Source: an uncultured Clostridia bacterium (GTDB lineage Bacteria; Bacillota; Clostridia; UBA1381). Taken from it: DNA of 64,000 nucleotides. The DNA lies in NCBI GenBank assembly GCA_934489015.1, contig CAKSSN010000009.1, positions 42,937 through 106,936 on the forward strand. Direction: 5' to 3'. This document shows positions 42,786-50,724 of the stretch, piece after piece. Position numbers and translations under genes: made by a program. Within the stretch, counting starts at the first letter, position 1. Each line of letters starts with the position of its first letter. Under the pieces are notes generated by a model that was not told the origin of the DNA, ran no database searches, and worked only from the letters and a program-made list of their open reading frames with translations.

Positions 42786-43095
42786 TTATTCGTCCTTTGT
42801 TAATAGCTTAGCTTGCTCTTCAAGCTCCAATATATATTTATCAAAATCCGATACATACAATTTGTCCTGAATAATGCGGTATTTTTCAAATTCTGTTTCA
42901 GCGTGCAGCTTGGCAATTTCGGCAGTTATTCGAAATTTTCGAATAACTGAGTTTTCTTCAAGTTCGCTGTCAGCAAATATTTTCGTCTTCATAACGCATT
43001 TCAATACTGTTTTTATCGTCACCGGTTGAAGCAACGAACGTCAAATATTCAGCAGCAGACGAATGAATGATGACTTCTTTATTATTTTCTCCCAT
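42786..43095 (-). pseudogene. RhuM-family gene remnant with internal deletions
   Basis: From 43095 the minus strand reads MGENNKEVIIHSSAAEYLTF..., then SIEMRYEDENI, the start of RhuM (virulence protein) homologues. The frame then stops. In a shifted frame it resumes KIFADSELEENSVIRKFRITA (a piece about 30 residues further into the family) and jumps directly to the family C-terminus AEIAKLHAETEFEKYRIIQDKLYVSDFDKYI. So most of an about 330-residue gene is missing, through at least two deletions. The family match is from memory of the RhuM consensus. Confidence 0.7.
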
Positions 43096-43144
43096 ATAGA
43101 TTGAGATCCATTTCGTTTGTTATACTTCAATTATTATGTATAAA

Positions 43145-44665
43145 TCAGTTCATTATAATACAGTTTCTCTCTCCGTCCCAGATTACCGAGTCCGTTATAA
43201 ATAATTCGGCAATGCTTCTGAGCGGAAAATACACTCGGTCGTCGATTTTAATTGCCGGCTTTGAAAGAATAATTTTTGACGAATTCGACACAAACGTATC
43301 TGAATTTACCAAACCGTTCAGCTGACTACCGCAATACATATCTATTGTGATTGTTCCGTAATTTTCCGCACAGTTACCGATAAAATAGCGGATAAATTCT
43401 TCGGGAGCATATATCGTTCCGTCAACATTAATAAGCTTTCCGTGACCGAGATCTACTTTGAAATCACTTTGAAAGAGCGTAATTGAGCCATCCTCCGCCG
43501 GGAGCTTCATATTTTCGATATAGTCGGGATAATAATAATCTGCCGGCTCTTCCGGGCTGTTTTCATATGCTTCAAGCCATTTTACAAGGCTGATTGTTTT
43601 GCTTCCGTCAATTTTCGGAATATCAAAATCCTTAAGCTTGTTGATATTTGAAAGTGCGGAGCTTGATTTCATTTTAAGCTCAACATAAAACGGCTGTTCA
43701 TAATCACCGATTTCGTTTATGTCAAATATAATATCCGCCGTTGTATCTGTCTTTTCAATATATCCGCTTTTGCCTACGGTTGATGTTATAACAAGCCCCT
43801 CATCACCAAGACGAATTGTTTTGTTTATGTCCGCTATCATTTCGGCAGCGTCTGCCGCGAGCTGAATTTCATCTGTGTTGTTAAAAAGATTATCTGCATC
43901 GCTTCTCATATCAGTGCAAAATTCTTTGCCGTAAATAAGCTCATAAAAGTCAATAACGCCGTATATAAAGTCCGACACATCGCGGCGCGCTGTTTTATCG
44001 GTTATATATGTTTCGACAAGTGCTGCGGTTATTGCCTTGAAATGTTCGCTTGTCAGCTTTATTGTATAGGTTTTTCCGGATTTGGTTACAATCTCCGGAA
44101 GCTCTCCCGATTTCGGAAGATAATTTTTAAGAAACGTTATAGCCGATTTTGAAAGTTTTTTCGCGTCATCCCCGTTTATACTGCTGCTTATTACAGCGCC
44201 GCCCGGAATAGCTGCCGTAAAATCGTTAATTTCTTTTACGTCCATAGCCGCATATTCTGCATTTGTGTATTCCTCCGGAAGAAATGCCTTTGCAATTGTC
44301 GGAATTTGATATACCGTTTGGACTGAGCCGTCAACCGCGCTGTATGCGTTAAAGCTGAAAGAGGACGTGTCCGTTGTAACGGTCAGGCTTTGCTTTGATT
44401 TATAGTTTGAATAATCCTGACTGCTGCTGATTTTCACGTCGTCGGCGGCATTTAAAATCGACGGAAGATAATACGGCTTCATGTTCTCTTTAACCTCATC
44501 GGGTATTTTGCTGCCGAGCTCAAAGCTTACCGTGCTTTCTTTGGTATATGATTTAATGTCAAGCATTTTTTCGTTTAAATCGAGATATTCAATACCTGCC
44601 TTGCTGCAGCCTGTTACTGAAAGCGCCGAAATGCAAAGCGACAAAATAATAAATAGTTTTTTCAT
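43145..44665 (-). CDS. Lipoprotein with C-terminal stalk-like domain
   Basis: A 506-residue surface lipoprotein with a lipobox LSVTGC (cysteine at about residue 20). The long middle (about 25-400) is mostly unrecognised. The C-terminal 100 residues resemble a stalk domain (SSKIILSKPAIKIDDRVYFPLRSIAELFITDSVIWDGERNCIIMN). The ribosome site CGGAGGG precedes the ATG. It is a single gene with its own promoter and has a galE terminator upstream. Confidence 0.75.
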   Translation of the reverse strand: MKKLFIILSLCISALSVTGCSKAGIEYLDLNEKMLDIKSYTKESTVSFELGSKIPDEVKENMKPYYLPSILNAADDVKISSSQDYSNYKSKQSLTVTTDTSSFSFNAYSAVDGSVQTVYQIPTIAKAFLPEEYTNAEYAAMDVKEINDFTAAIPGGAVISSSINGDDAKKLSKSAITFLKNYLPKSGELPEIVTKSGKTYTIKLTSEHFKAITAALVETYITDKTARRDVSDFIYGVIDFYELIYGKEFCTDMRSDADNLFNNTDEIQLAADAAEMIADINKTIRLGDEGLVITSTVGKSGYIEKTDTTADIIFDINEIGDYEQPFYVELKMKSSSALSNINKLKDFDIPKIDGSKTISLVKWLEAYENSPEEPADYYYPDYIENMKLPAEDGSITLFQSDFKVDLGHGKLINVDGTIYAPEEFIRYFIGNCAENYGTITIDMYCGSQLNGLVNSDTFVSNSSKIILSKPAIKIDDRVYFPLRSIAELFITDSVIWDGERNCIIMN

Positions 44666-44703
44666 ATCAATCCCTCCGATATATTTGTAGTCTGTCTATT
44701 TAC

Positions 44704-44732
44704 AGTTTACCACTGTATTCTTAAAATGTCAA
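44704..44732 (-). promoter_or_regulatory. Promoter for the lipoprotein gene
   Basis: On the minus strand: TTGACA (44732-44727), 17 bp, TAAACT (44709-44704). Confidence 0.75.
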
Positions 44733-44758
44733 TATTTTTTATAAATATTTAATAAATC

Positions 44759-44790
44759 TAAAAAAGACGGCGCAGAATAACGCGCCGCCC
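44759..44790 (-). terminator. Terminator after galE
   Basis: A GC-rich stem (GGCGC/GCGCC, extended), followed on the minus strand by a T run (44765-44759). Confidence 0.8.
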
Positions 44791-44804
44791 GAAAGAAACC
44801 GACA

Positions 44805-45818
44805 TTATTTTTTAAATCCGTCCGGATTGTTTTTCTGCCATCTCCATGAGTCCTCGCACATTTCGTCAATGCCGCGCTCGGCAACCCAGCCAAGCTCTCT
44901 TTTTGCCTTTTCGGCATTGGCATAGCATTCAGCTATATCTCCGGGACGTCTTGCCATAATCTTATAAGGAATTTCCTTGCCGCAAGCCTTACTGAAAGCC
45001 TTTATAATTTCAAGCACCGAATAGCCGTTGCCTGTTCCGAGATTATAAATATGCACGCCGGGCTTATTGCTGCAATGCTCAACGGTTTTAATATGACCGA
45101 GCGCAAGGTCTACAACGTGGATATAGTCGCGCACGCCCGTGCCGTCCTTTGTTTCGTAATCGTTTCCGAAAACGCCGACCTCTTTGAGCTTGCCGACAGC
45201 AACCTGAGCAACATACGGAAGAAGATTATTCGGAATACCCTTAGGATCCTCGCCCATTTTGCCGCTCTTATGTGCGCCTATCGGGTTAAAGTATCTTAAA
45301 AGCGCTGCCGAAAGCTTCGGATTTGCCTTTGTAACATCGGTTAAGATGTTTTCAATCATAAGCTTTGTAGAGCCGTAGGGGTTTGTTGTTGAAAGCGGAA
45401 AATCCTCTGTAATAGGTACTGTTTTTGGCTTTCCGTAAACAGTTGCCGAGCTTGAAAATACTATGTTGTTTACATCGTACTTTTCCATAAGCTCCAGAAG
45501 ATTAAGCGTACCTGTAATATTATTATGGTAGTATTTAATCGGGATTTGCGTTGACTCACCTACAGCCTTAAGACCTGCAAAATGAATAACCGAGTCAATC
45601 TTATTTTCCTTAAATACCTTTTCCATTTCATCATAGTCGAGCATATCAACCTTATAAAACGGAAAATCTTTGCCCGTGATTTCCTTAACAACCTCCAAAG
45701 CGCGCTCGCATGAGTTTGAAAGATTATCAAGAACGACAATTTCATATCCGGCATTTAAAAGCTCAACGCAGGTATGACTGCCGATATAGCCTGCACCGCC
45801 TGTAACTAATATTTTCAT
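44805..45818 (-). CDS. galE: UDP-glucose 4-epimerase
   Basis: A 337-residue short-chain dehydrogenase-type epimerase interconverting UDP-glucose and UDP-galactose for sugar use and surface glycans. The NAD motif is GGAGYIGSH (7-15). The catalytic YxxxK is in NPYGSTKLMIE (about 148-152), with TVYGKPK before it. It follows rex by 24 bp on the same strand. Confidence 0.96.
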   Translation of the reverse strand: MKILVTGGAGYIGSHTCVELLNAGYEIVVLDNLSNSCERALEVVKEITGKDFPFYKVDMLDYDEMEKVFKENKIDSVIHFAGLKAVGESTQIPIKYYHNNITGTLNLLELMEKYDVNNIVFSSSATVYGKPKTVPITEDFPLSTTNPYGSTKLMIENILTDVTKANPKLSAALLRYFNPIGAHKSGKMGEDPKGIPNNLLPYVAQVAVGKLKEVGVFGNDYETKDGTGVRDYIHVVDLALGHIKTVEHCSNKPGVHIYNLGTGNGYSVLEIIKAFSKACGKEIPYKIMARRPGDIAECYANAEKAKRELGWVAERGIDEMCEDSWRWQKNNPDGFKK

Positions 45819-45842
45819 GACAAAATTTCCTTTCCGAAAAAT

Positions 45843-46481
45843 TTATTTATTCATTGATTTCATTCTGTATGACAGCGTCATAAGAGAGTCTGACAGATGA
45901 ACGTTTTCAACCGCAACATCCTCCGTTGTCTTGACCTCCGTATACGAAAAATTCAAAAGTCCCTTTATGCCGCTGTCGACAAGAATATCCGCAACGCTGT
46001 GCGTATGCGATTTAGGTACTGACAAAATTGCAATGTCAACATTGTTTTCCTTTATATACTGCTCAATATTATCCATTGACAAAACAGGTTTTCCGTTTAC
46101 CTCTGTACCGATTTTTTTCGGGTCGGTATCAAAAAGCGCTGTTATTTTAAAGCCTCTGTCCGCAAATGCGTTATGATTTGCAAGAGCGCGGCCGAGATTT
46201 CCGGCACCGACAATTATCGTTGTGTTGATTTTATCTATGCCGAGAATTTCGCCTATAGCACTATGCAAATATTCAACATTATAGCCGTAGCCCTGCTGAC
46301 CGAATCCGCCGAAATAATTAAAATCCTGACGGATTTGCGACGCGGTTACATTCATCTTTTGACTGAGCGCGCCGGAGGATATTCTTTTTATATCCATCTT
46401 TTTAAGCTCGCTTAAATATCTGTAATATCTGGGCAGTCTCCGTACCACAACGGACGGAACCTGTTTATCATTAATGTTCAT
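45843..46481 (-). CDS. rex: Redox-sensing transcriptional repressor Rex
   Basis: A 212-residue repressor with an N-terminal winged helix (VVVRRLPRYYRYLSELKKMDIKRISSGALSQKMNVTASQIRQDFNYFGGFGQQGYGYNVEYL) and a C-terminal Rossmann domain (IIVGAGNLGRALANH). It binds DNA when NAD+ is high and releases it when NADH accumulates, controlling fermentation and respiration genes. It sits between isocitrate dehydrogenase and galE. Confidence 0.96.
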   Translation of the reverse strand: MNINDKQVPSVVVRRLPRYYRYLSELKKMDIKRISSGALSQKMNVTASQIRQDFNYFGGFGQQGYGYNVEYLHSAIGEILGIDKINTTIIVGAGNLGRALANHNAFADRGFKITALFDTDPKKIGTEVNGKPVLSMDNIEQYIKENNVDIAILSVPKSHTHSVADILVDSGIKGLLNFSYTEVKTTEDVAVENVHLSDSLMTLSYRMKSMNK

Positions 46482-46526
46482 CCGATGCTCCTTATATTTA
46501 GTGCAGCGCCTGATGCGCCGATGATT

Positions 46527-47693
46527 TTAAAGTGACTTGATTGTTTCCATTACATAGTCCGCAAACTCAGCGCCTGTGCAGCCTGTGTCACGTCCGGTAA
46601 TCTGAAGCTTCTTTTCCTCATACATACATTTGTCAAGAGCTTTTTCAAGCTTGTCGGCTTTCTCCTGATAACCGATATGTGAAAGAAGCATTACGGCAGC
46701 TCTGATAATCGAGCATGGGTCGGCATATTTATCTCTGCCCTCCTGAACCATTCTCGGCGCGCTTCCGTGAATTGCTTCAAACATAGCGTATTTCTTGCCT
46801 ATGTTTGCGCTTCCGGCAGTACCTACGCCGCCCTGAAATTCAGCAGCTTCATCCGTTATAATATCGCCGTAAAGGTTAGGAAGAACAACAACCTGGAAGC
46901 CTGTTCTTCTCTTCGGATCTATGAGCTTTGCGGTCATAATGTCAATGTACCAGTCGTCAAGCTCAATTCCGGGATAGTCCTTTGCAACGGCCTGGCACGT
47001 TTTAAGAAACTTTCCGTCCGTTGTTTTAATAACGTTTGCTTTTGTTACGCAGGTGACCTTTGTTTTGCCGTTTTTCTTTGCGTATTCAAAAGCCGCTCTT
47101 GCAATTCTTTCCGAGCCGTCGCTTGTTGCAACAACAAAATCAATTGCCAAATCGTCATCAACGTTTACGCCCTTTGAGCCTACGGCATAGCCGCCCTCGG
47201 TGTTTTCTCTGTAGAAAGTCCAGTCAATTCCGAGCTCCGGAACTTTAACCGGACGAACGTTAGCAAAAAGGTCAAGCTCTTTTCTCATCGCAACATTTGC
47301 GCTTTCAATGTTCGGCCACGGATCTCCGGCTCTCGGAGTCGTTGTCGGGCCCTTTAATATAACGTCGCATTTTTTAAGCTCCGCCAAAACATCGTCCGGA
47401 ATAGCCTTGTTTGCTTTAACTCTGTTTTCTATTGTAAGTCCGTCGATAACCTTAAATTCAATTTTACCCTTTTCTTCTTCATCTTTCAAAAGAAATTCGA
47501 GTATTCTCTGCGCTTCGTGCGTAATTGCCGGGCCTATGCCGTCGCCGCCGCAAACGCCTATAACTATTTTATCGAGCTTTGAATAATCGACAAATTCCTT
47601 CTCCGATTTCATCTTCTCCACTCTGACTTCCTGCTCTTCAAGAATTTTTGCGAATTTCTCAAGAGCGGCTTCAATTTTTGCTGAATGTGCCAT
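46527..47693 (-). CDS. NAD-type isocitrate dehydrogenase
   Basis: A 388-residue enzyme of the isocitrate/isopropylmalate dehydrogenase family. The family text KIVIGVCGGDGIGPAITHEAQRILEFLL starts near residue 45 after an about 40-residue helical extension. Substrate-site text includes ENTEGGYAVGSKG and GDIITDEAAEFQGGVGTAGSANIG. Co-location with aconitase supports isocitrate rather than isopropylmalate as substrate. No citrate synthase is in the window. The ATG at 47693 has AAAGGA 12 bp upstream; a TTG at 47705 lies too close to it. Confidence 0.85.
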   Translation of the reverse strand: MAHSAKIEAALEKFAKILEEQEVRVEKMKSEKEFVDYSKLDKIVIGVCGGDGIGPAITHEAQRILEFLLKDEEEKGKIEFKVIDGLTIENRVKANKAIPDDVLAELKKCDVILKGPTTTPRAGDPWPNIESANVAMRKELDLFANVRPVKVPELGIDWTFYRENTEGGYAVGSKGVNVDDDLAIDFVVATSDGSERIARAAFEYAKKNGKTKVTCVTKANVIKTTDGKFLKTCQAVAKDYPGIELDDWYIDIMTAKLIDPKRRTGFQVVVLPNLYGDIITDEAAEFQGGVGTAGSANIGKKYAMFEAIHGSAPRMVQEGRDKYADPCSIIRAAVMLLSHIGYQEKADKLEKALDKCMYEEKKLQITGRDTGCTGAEFADYVMETIKSL

Positions 47694-47714
47694 AACTGTA
47701 ACCAATCCTTTCCC

Positions 47715-49646
47715 TTAGCCGTTTTGTTTTGTATAGTTAAGCAGTCCGCCTGCTATGAGCATAGCGCGCTGTCTTTGCGAAAGTGAAACAAGAGTGTTAA
47801 ATTTCTTGCCTGTTGTTTTGTTTTCAACCTCTATTATATCGCCTTTTTTGAGCTGACCGATTATATCCTCAATTGCCAGATCGTCGCCCTGTGATACTGC
47901 GTCATAATCATCTGCGTTTTCAAATACAAGCGGAACAATTCCGGAATTAATAAGGTTTGCCATATGAATACGTGCAAATGATTTTGTTATAACAGCCTTA
48001 ACTCCCAGATAAAGCGGAGCAAGCGCCGCGTGCTCTCTTGACGAGCCCTGACCGTAATTCACGCCGCCGACAATTATACTTTTTCCGAGCTCCAGAGCTC
48101 TTGACGGAAATGTTTCATCACATACGGCAAAGCAGTATTTTGAAATTTCCGGTATATTCGATCTGAGCGGAAGAATTTTAGCTCCGGCAGGCATAATGTG
48201 GTCTGTTGTAATATTATCGCCGACCTTAAGGCTGCATTTTGCTTCAATGCTCTGTGAAAGCGGCTTTGGAACAGGGAACGGCTTAATGTTCGGTCCTCTG
48301 AGAACTTCAACGTTCGGGGCGTCTTCAACGCTTGCCGGAGGAGTTATCATGTTGTCGTTTACCTTGAATTTTTCGGGTATTTTAAATTCGGGCATATCGC
48401 CGAGCTCTCTGGGGTCGGTAAGGTATCCCGTAAGTGCGGAAGCAGCCGCAAGCTCCGGAGATACAAGATAAATCTGACCGTCTTTTGTGCCGGATCTTCC
48501 CTCAAAGTTTCTGTTAAATGTACGCAGCGAAATACCTTTTGAGTTAGGCGACTGACCCATGCCTATGCAGGGGCCGCAGGCGCTTTCGAGTATTCTCGCT
48601 CCCGCGTCAATCATAATTGCAAGAGCTCCGTTTTCCGCAAGCATATTAAGCACCTGCTTTGAGCCCGGCGCAATTGCAAGCGAAACATCGGGATGAATTG
48701 TTTTTCCTTTTAATATATGCGCAACTTTAAGCATATCGAGAAGCGACGAGTTTGTGCATGAGCCTATGCAGACCTGATCGATTTTGAGCTTACCGATTTC
48801 GGCGCATGTTTTAACGTTATCCGGTGAATGCGGACAAGCTGCAAGCGGAACAAGCTCGCTTAAATTAATTTCTATAACTTCGTCGTATTCCGCGCCCTCG
48901 TCTGCCGAAAGCGGAACATAAACGTCCTCTCTGCCTTCTGCCGCAAGGAAGCTCCTTGTTATCTCATCCGACGGGAATATAGAGGTTGTTGCGCCGAGCT
49001 CCGCGCCCATGTTTGTTATTGTCGCACGCTCCGGAACTGAAAGTGTTTTAACGCCCTCACCCGAATATTCTATTATTTTGCCTACGCCGCCCTTAACGGA
49101 CATACGTCTTAGTACCTCAAGAATTACATCCTTTGCCGAAACCCAAGCATTGAGCTTTCCCGTAAGCTTTACGTTTACGATTTTCGGATATGTTATGTAA
49201 TATGCTCCGCCGCCCATAGCAACCGCAACGTCCATTCCGCCGGCTCCTATGGCGATCATGCCTATGCCGCCGCCCGTTGGCGTGTGGCTGTCGGAGCCGA
49301 TAAGCGTTTTGCCCGGTGCGCCGAAGCGTTCAAGATGAACCTGGTGACAAATTCCGTTGCCTGGACGTGAAAAATATATGCCGTGCTTTTTGCAGACACT
49401 TCCTATAAATCTGTGGTCGTCCGCGTTTTCAAATCCGTTTTGAAGCGTGTTATGATCTATGTACGCAACGGATCTCTCCGTTTTTACTCTGTCAACGCCC
49501 ATAGCTTCAAATTCAAGATATGCCATTGTGCCTGTTGCATCCTGCGTCAGAGTTTGATCTATTCTCAGTCCCACCTCGCTGCCTTTTACAGGCTCGCCGT
49601 CAACTATGTGGGCATTTAGTATTTTTTCTGCCAGTGTATATGCCAT
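47715..49646 (-). CDS. acnA: Aconitate hydratase
   Basis: A 643-residue iron-sulphur enzyme interconverting citrate and isocitrate. The 4Fe-4S ligands lie in CIGSCTNSS and CGPCIGMGQSPNS, and the swivelling C-terminal domain has GVNYGQGSSREHAALAP. Its compact length matches the mitochondrial-like aconitase of anaerobes rather than the long AcnA. The start at 49646 has GGGAGG upstream. It is followed by isocitrate dehydrogenase (21 bp), making a short route from citrate to 2-oxoglutarate. Confidence 0.93.
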   Translation of the reverse strand: MAYTLAEKILNAHIVDGEPVKGSEVGLRIDQTLTQDATGTMAYLEFEAMGVDRVKTERSVAYIDHNTLQNGFENADDHRFIGSVCKKHGIYFSRPGNGICHQVHLERFGAPGKTLIGSDSHTPTGGGIGMIAIGAGGMDVAVAMGGGAYYITYPKIVNVKLTGKLNAWVSAKDVILEVLRRMSVKGGVGKIIEYSGEGVKTLSVPERATITNMGAELGATTSIFPSDEITRSFLAAEGREDVYVPLSADEGAEYDEVIEINLSELVPLAACPHSPDNVKTCAEIGKLKIDQVCIGSCTNSSLLDMLKVAHILKGKTIHPDVSLAIAPGSKQVLNMLAENGALAIMIDAGARILESACGPCIGMGQSPNSKGISLRTFNRNFEGRSGTKDGQIYLVSPELAAASALTGYLTDPRELGDMPEFKIPEKFKVNDNMITPPASVEDAPNVEVLRGPNIKPFPVPKPLSQSIEAKCSLKVGDNITTDHIMPAGAKILPLRSNIPEISKYCFAVCDETFPSRALELGKSIIVGGVNYGQGSSREHAALAPLYLGVKAVITKSFARIHMANLINSGIVPLVFENADDYDAVSQGDDLAIEDIIGQLKKGDIIEVENKTTGKKFNTLVSLSQRQRAMLIAGGLLNYTKQNG

Positions 49647-49678
49647 AAAACAAAACCTCCCGAAAATTATATACTTAT

Positions 49679-49707
49679 ATTTTATACAATTTATATGCAT
49701 TTGTCAA
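49679..49707 (-). promoter_or_regulatory. Promoter for aconitase-isocitrate dehydrogenase
   Basis: On the minus strand: TTGACA (49707-49702), 17 bp, TAAAAT (49684-49679). Confidence 0.75.
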
Positions 49708-49803
49708 GTATCATAACGATGTCTTGTGTTTATTTTATAAAAAATTATCCTAAATGATAAATAATTATACATCTTGCAGCCCTTATTTTGTTTAATTTAA
49801 AGC

Positions 49804-49830
49804 ACCGAAAAAATATATCCGCATATTATA
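49804..49830 (+). promoter_or_regulatory. Possible sporulation-type (sigma-K-like) promoter
   Basis: AC (49804-49805), exactly 16 bp, then CATATTATA (49822-49830), matching AC-N16-CATANNNTA. No sigma-A promoter is evident before the Cys-rich gene. The match is short, so this is tentative. Confidence 0.35.
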
Positions 49831-49903
49831 TATCACAAAGGCAGTTTTATTGTCTATCCTACAATTCGTAAATGCGTTTGCTTTTGGAAAGGAGTGAAAC
49901 AAT

Positions 49904-50071
49904 ATGGGATTATTTGGAGGTAACTGCGGAGGCGGCAATGACCAATGGATCTGGATATTGATAATTATTGTGCTGATTCTTTGCTGCAGTGACGGCAATC
50001 TGTTCGGCGGCAATAATAATTGCTGCTGTGATCCCTGCTGCGATCCGCCGCCGTGTAACCCGTGCTGCTGA
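49904..50071 (+). CDS. Small cysteine-rich membrane peptide
   Basis: A 55-residue protein: a Gly/Asn-rich start (MGLFGGNCGGGNDQ), one hydrophobic span (WIWILIIIVLILCC, about 15-28), then a Cys/Pro-rich tail with CCC, DPCCDPPP and NPCC. It resembles the short high-cysteine proteins annotated in Clostridia and the YjcZ-type sporulation peptides. GGAAAGGAG precedes the ATG. It stands alone with a following hairpin. A spore-coat role is a guess. Confidence 0.7.
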   Translation: MGLFGGNCGGGNDQWIWILIIIVLILCCSDGNLFGGNNNCCCDPCCDPPPCNPCC

Positions 50072-50084
50072 GCAGGTTGTTGAT

Positions 50085-50130
50085 AAATACGCCGCTTTCG
50101 GAATTTAATTTCCCAAGCGGTGTATTTTTT
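50085..50130 (+). terminator. Terminator after the Cys-rich peptide gene
   Basis: Stem AAATACGCCGCTT/AAGCGGTGTATTT (one G-U pair), followed by TTTT. Confidence 0.85.
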
Positions 50131-50366
50131 TAATAAAGCCGCAAGAAAAATACGATTGTCGTTTTTTGCGTTTTTCATTTAAATATAATTTTTATTAAAG
50201 TTGCACAAAAAAGCGCATACGGTTAAAAATTTTAACATTTTGAATTTTTGTTTTAATTTGTAGACTGTAATTTAAAATAAAAATTTATAAGTCATGGCAA
50301 ATGCGTAAAATTGTAGAATGTAAAATTATAGGATATTTCAAACCTCCCAAATCGTCGGAAAAGGGG

Positions 50367-50395
50367 TTGAAAACCGATAAAAAATATTTTATAAT
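50367..50395 (+). promoter_or_regulatory. Promoter of a candidate small RNA
   Basis: TTGAAA (50367-50372), 17 bp, TATAAT (50390-50395). The stretch 50131-50366 before it is AT-rich and shows nothing else. Confidence 0.75.
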
Positions 50396-50401
50396 AAATT
50401 C

Positions 50402-50500
50402 GGCAAAAAGGACTGCCGGCAAAATAAAATTTATAGTGTTCGGGAAAAGCCGCCGCATACGGAAGTGTTTATAATATTTTCTGTGTGCGGCTTTTTCCGA
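50402..50500 (+). ncRNA. Candidate small RNA of about 100 nt
   Basis: After the promoter come a small hairpin (CGGCA/TGCCG, 50401-50418) and a long one (TCGGGAAAAGCCGC paired with GCGGCTTTTTCCGA, ends 50440 and 50500, 14 bp with one G-U). The CTTTTT tract lies inside the 3' arm, so termination is less certain. No reading frame with a ribosome site is present. No RNA family was recognised. Confidence 0.45.
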
Positions 50501-50636
50501 GATTGGTTAATTTTAAAATATAATTAATTTGCCGCATTTTTATCCGACAAAGGAACAAATGATAATATAAAATGCACATTTTATATGAATGAAATTTATT
50601 AAAACTATAAAAAAAATATAAAATTTAAAAAATGCA

Positions 50637-50665
50637 TTGAATTATACGCAAAAACATGATATAAT
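50637..50665 (+). promoter_or_regulatory. Promoter for tig
   Basis: TTGAAT (50637-50642), 17 bp, TATAAT (50660-50665). Confidence 0.85.
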
Positions 50666-50724
50666 GGTACGGATATTAGAATACGGGGAATTATCCCCAT
50701 TTTATAGGAGGAGGATTTCACAAG

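Noticed and set aside
49792..50178. A 128-residue minus-strand frame covering the Cys-rich peptide gene
   Set aside because: It is the mirror of the Gly/Asn/Cys repeats. The plus-strand gene has a proper ribosome site and terminator.
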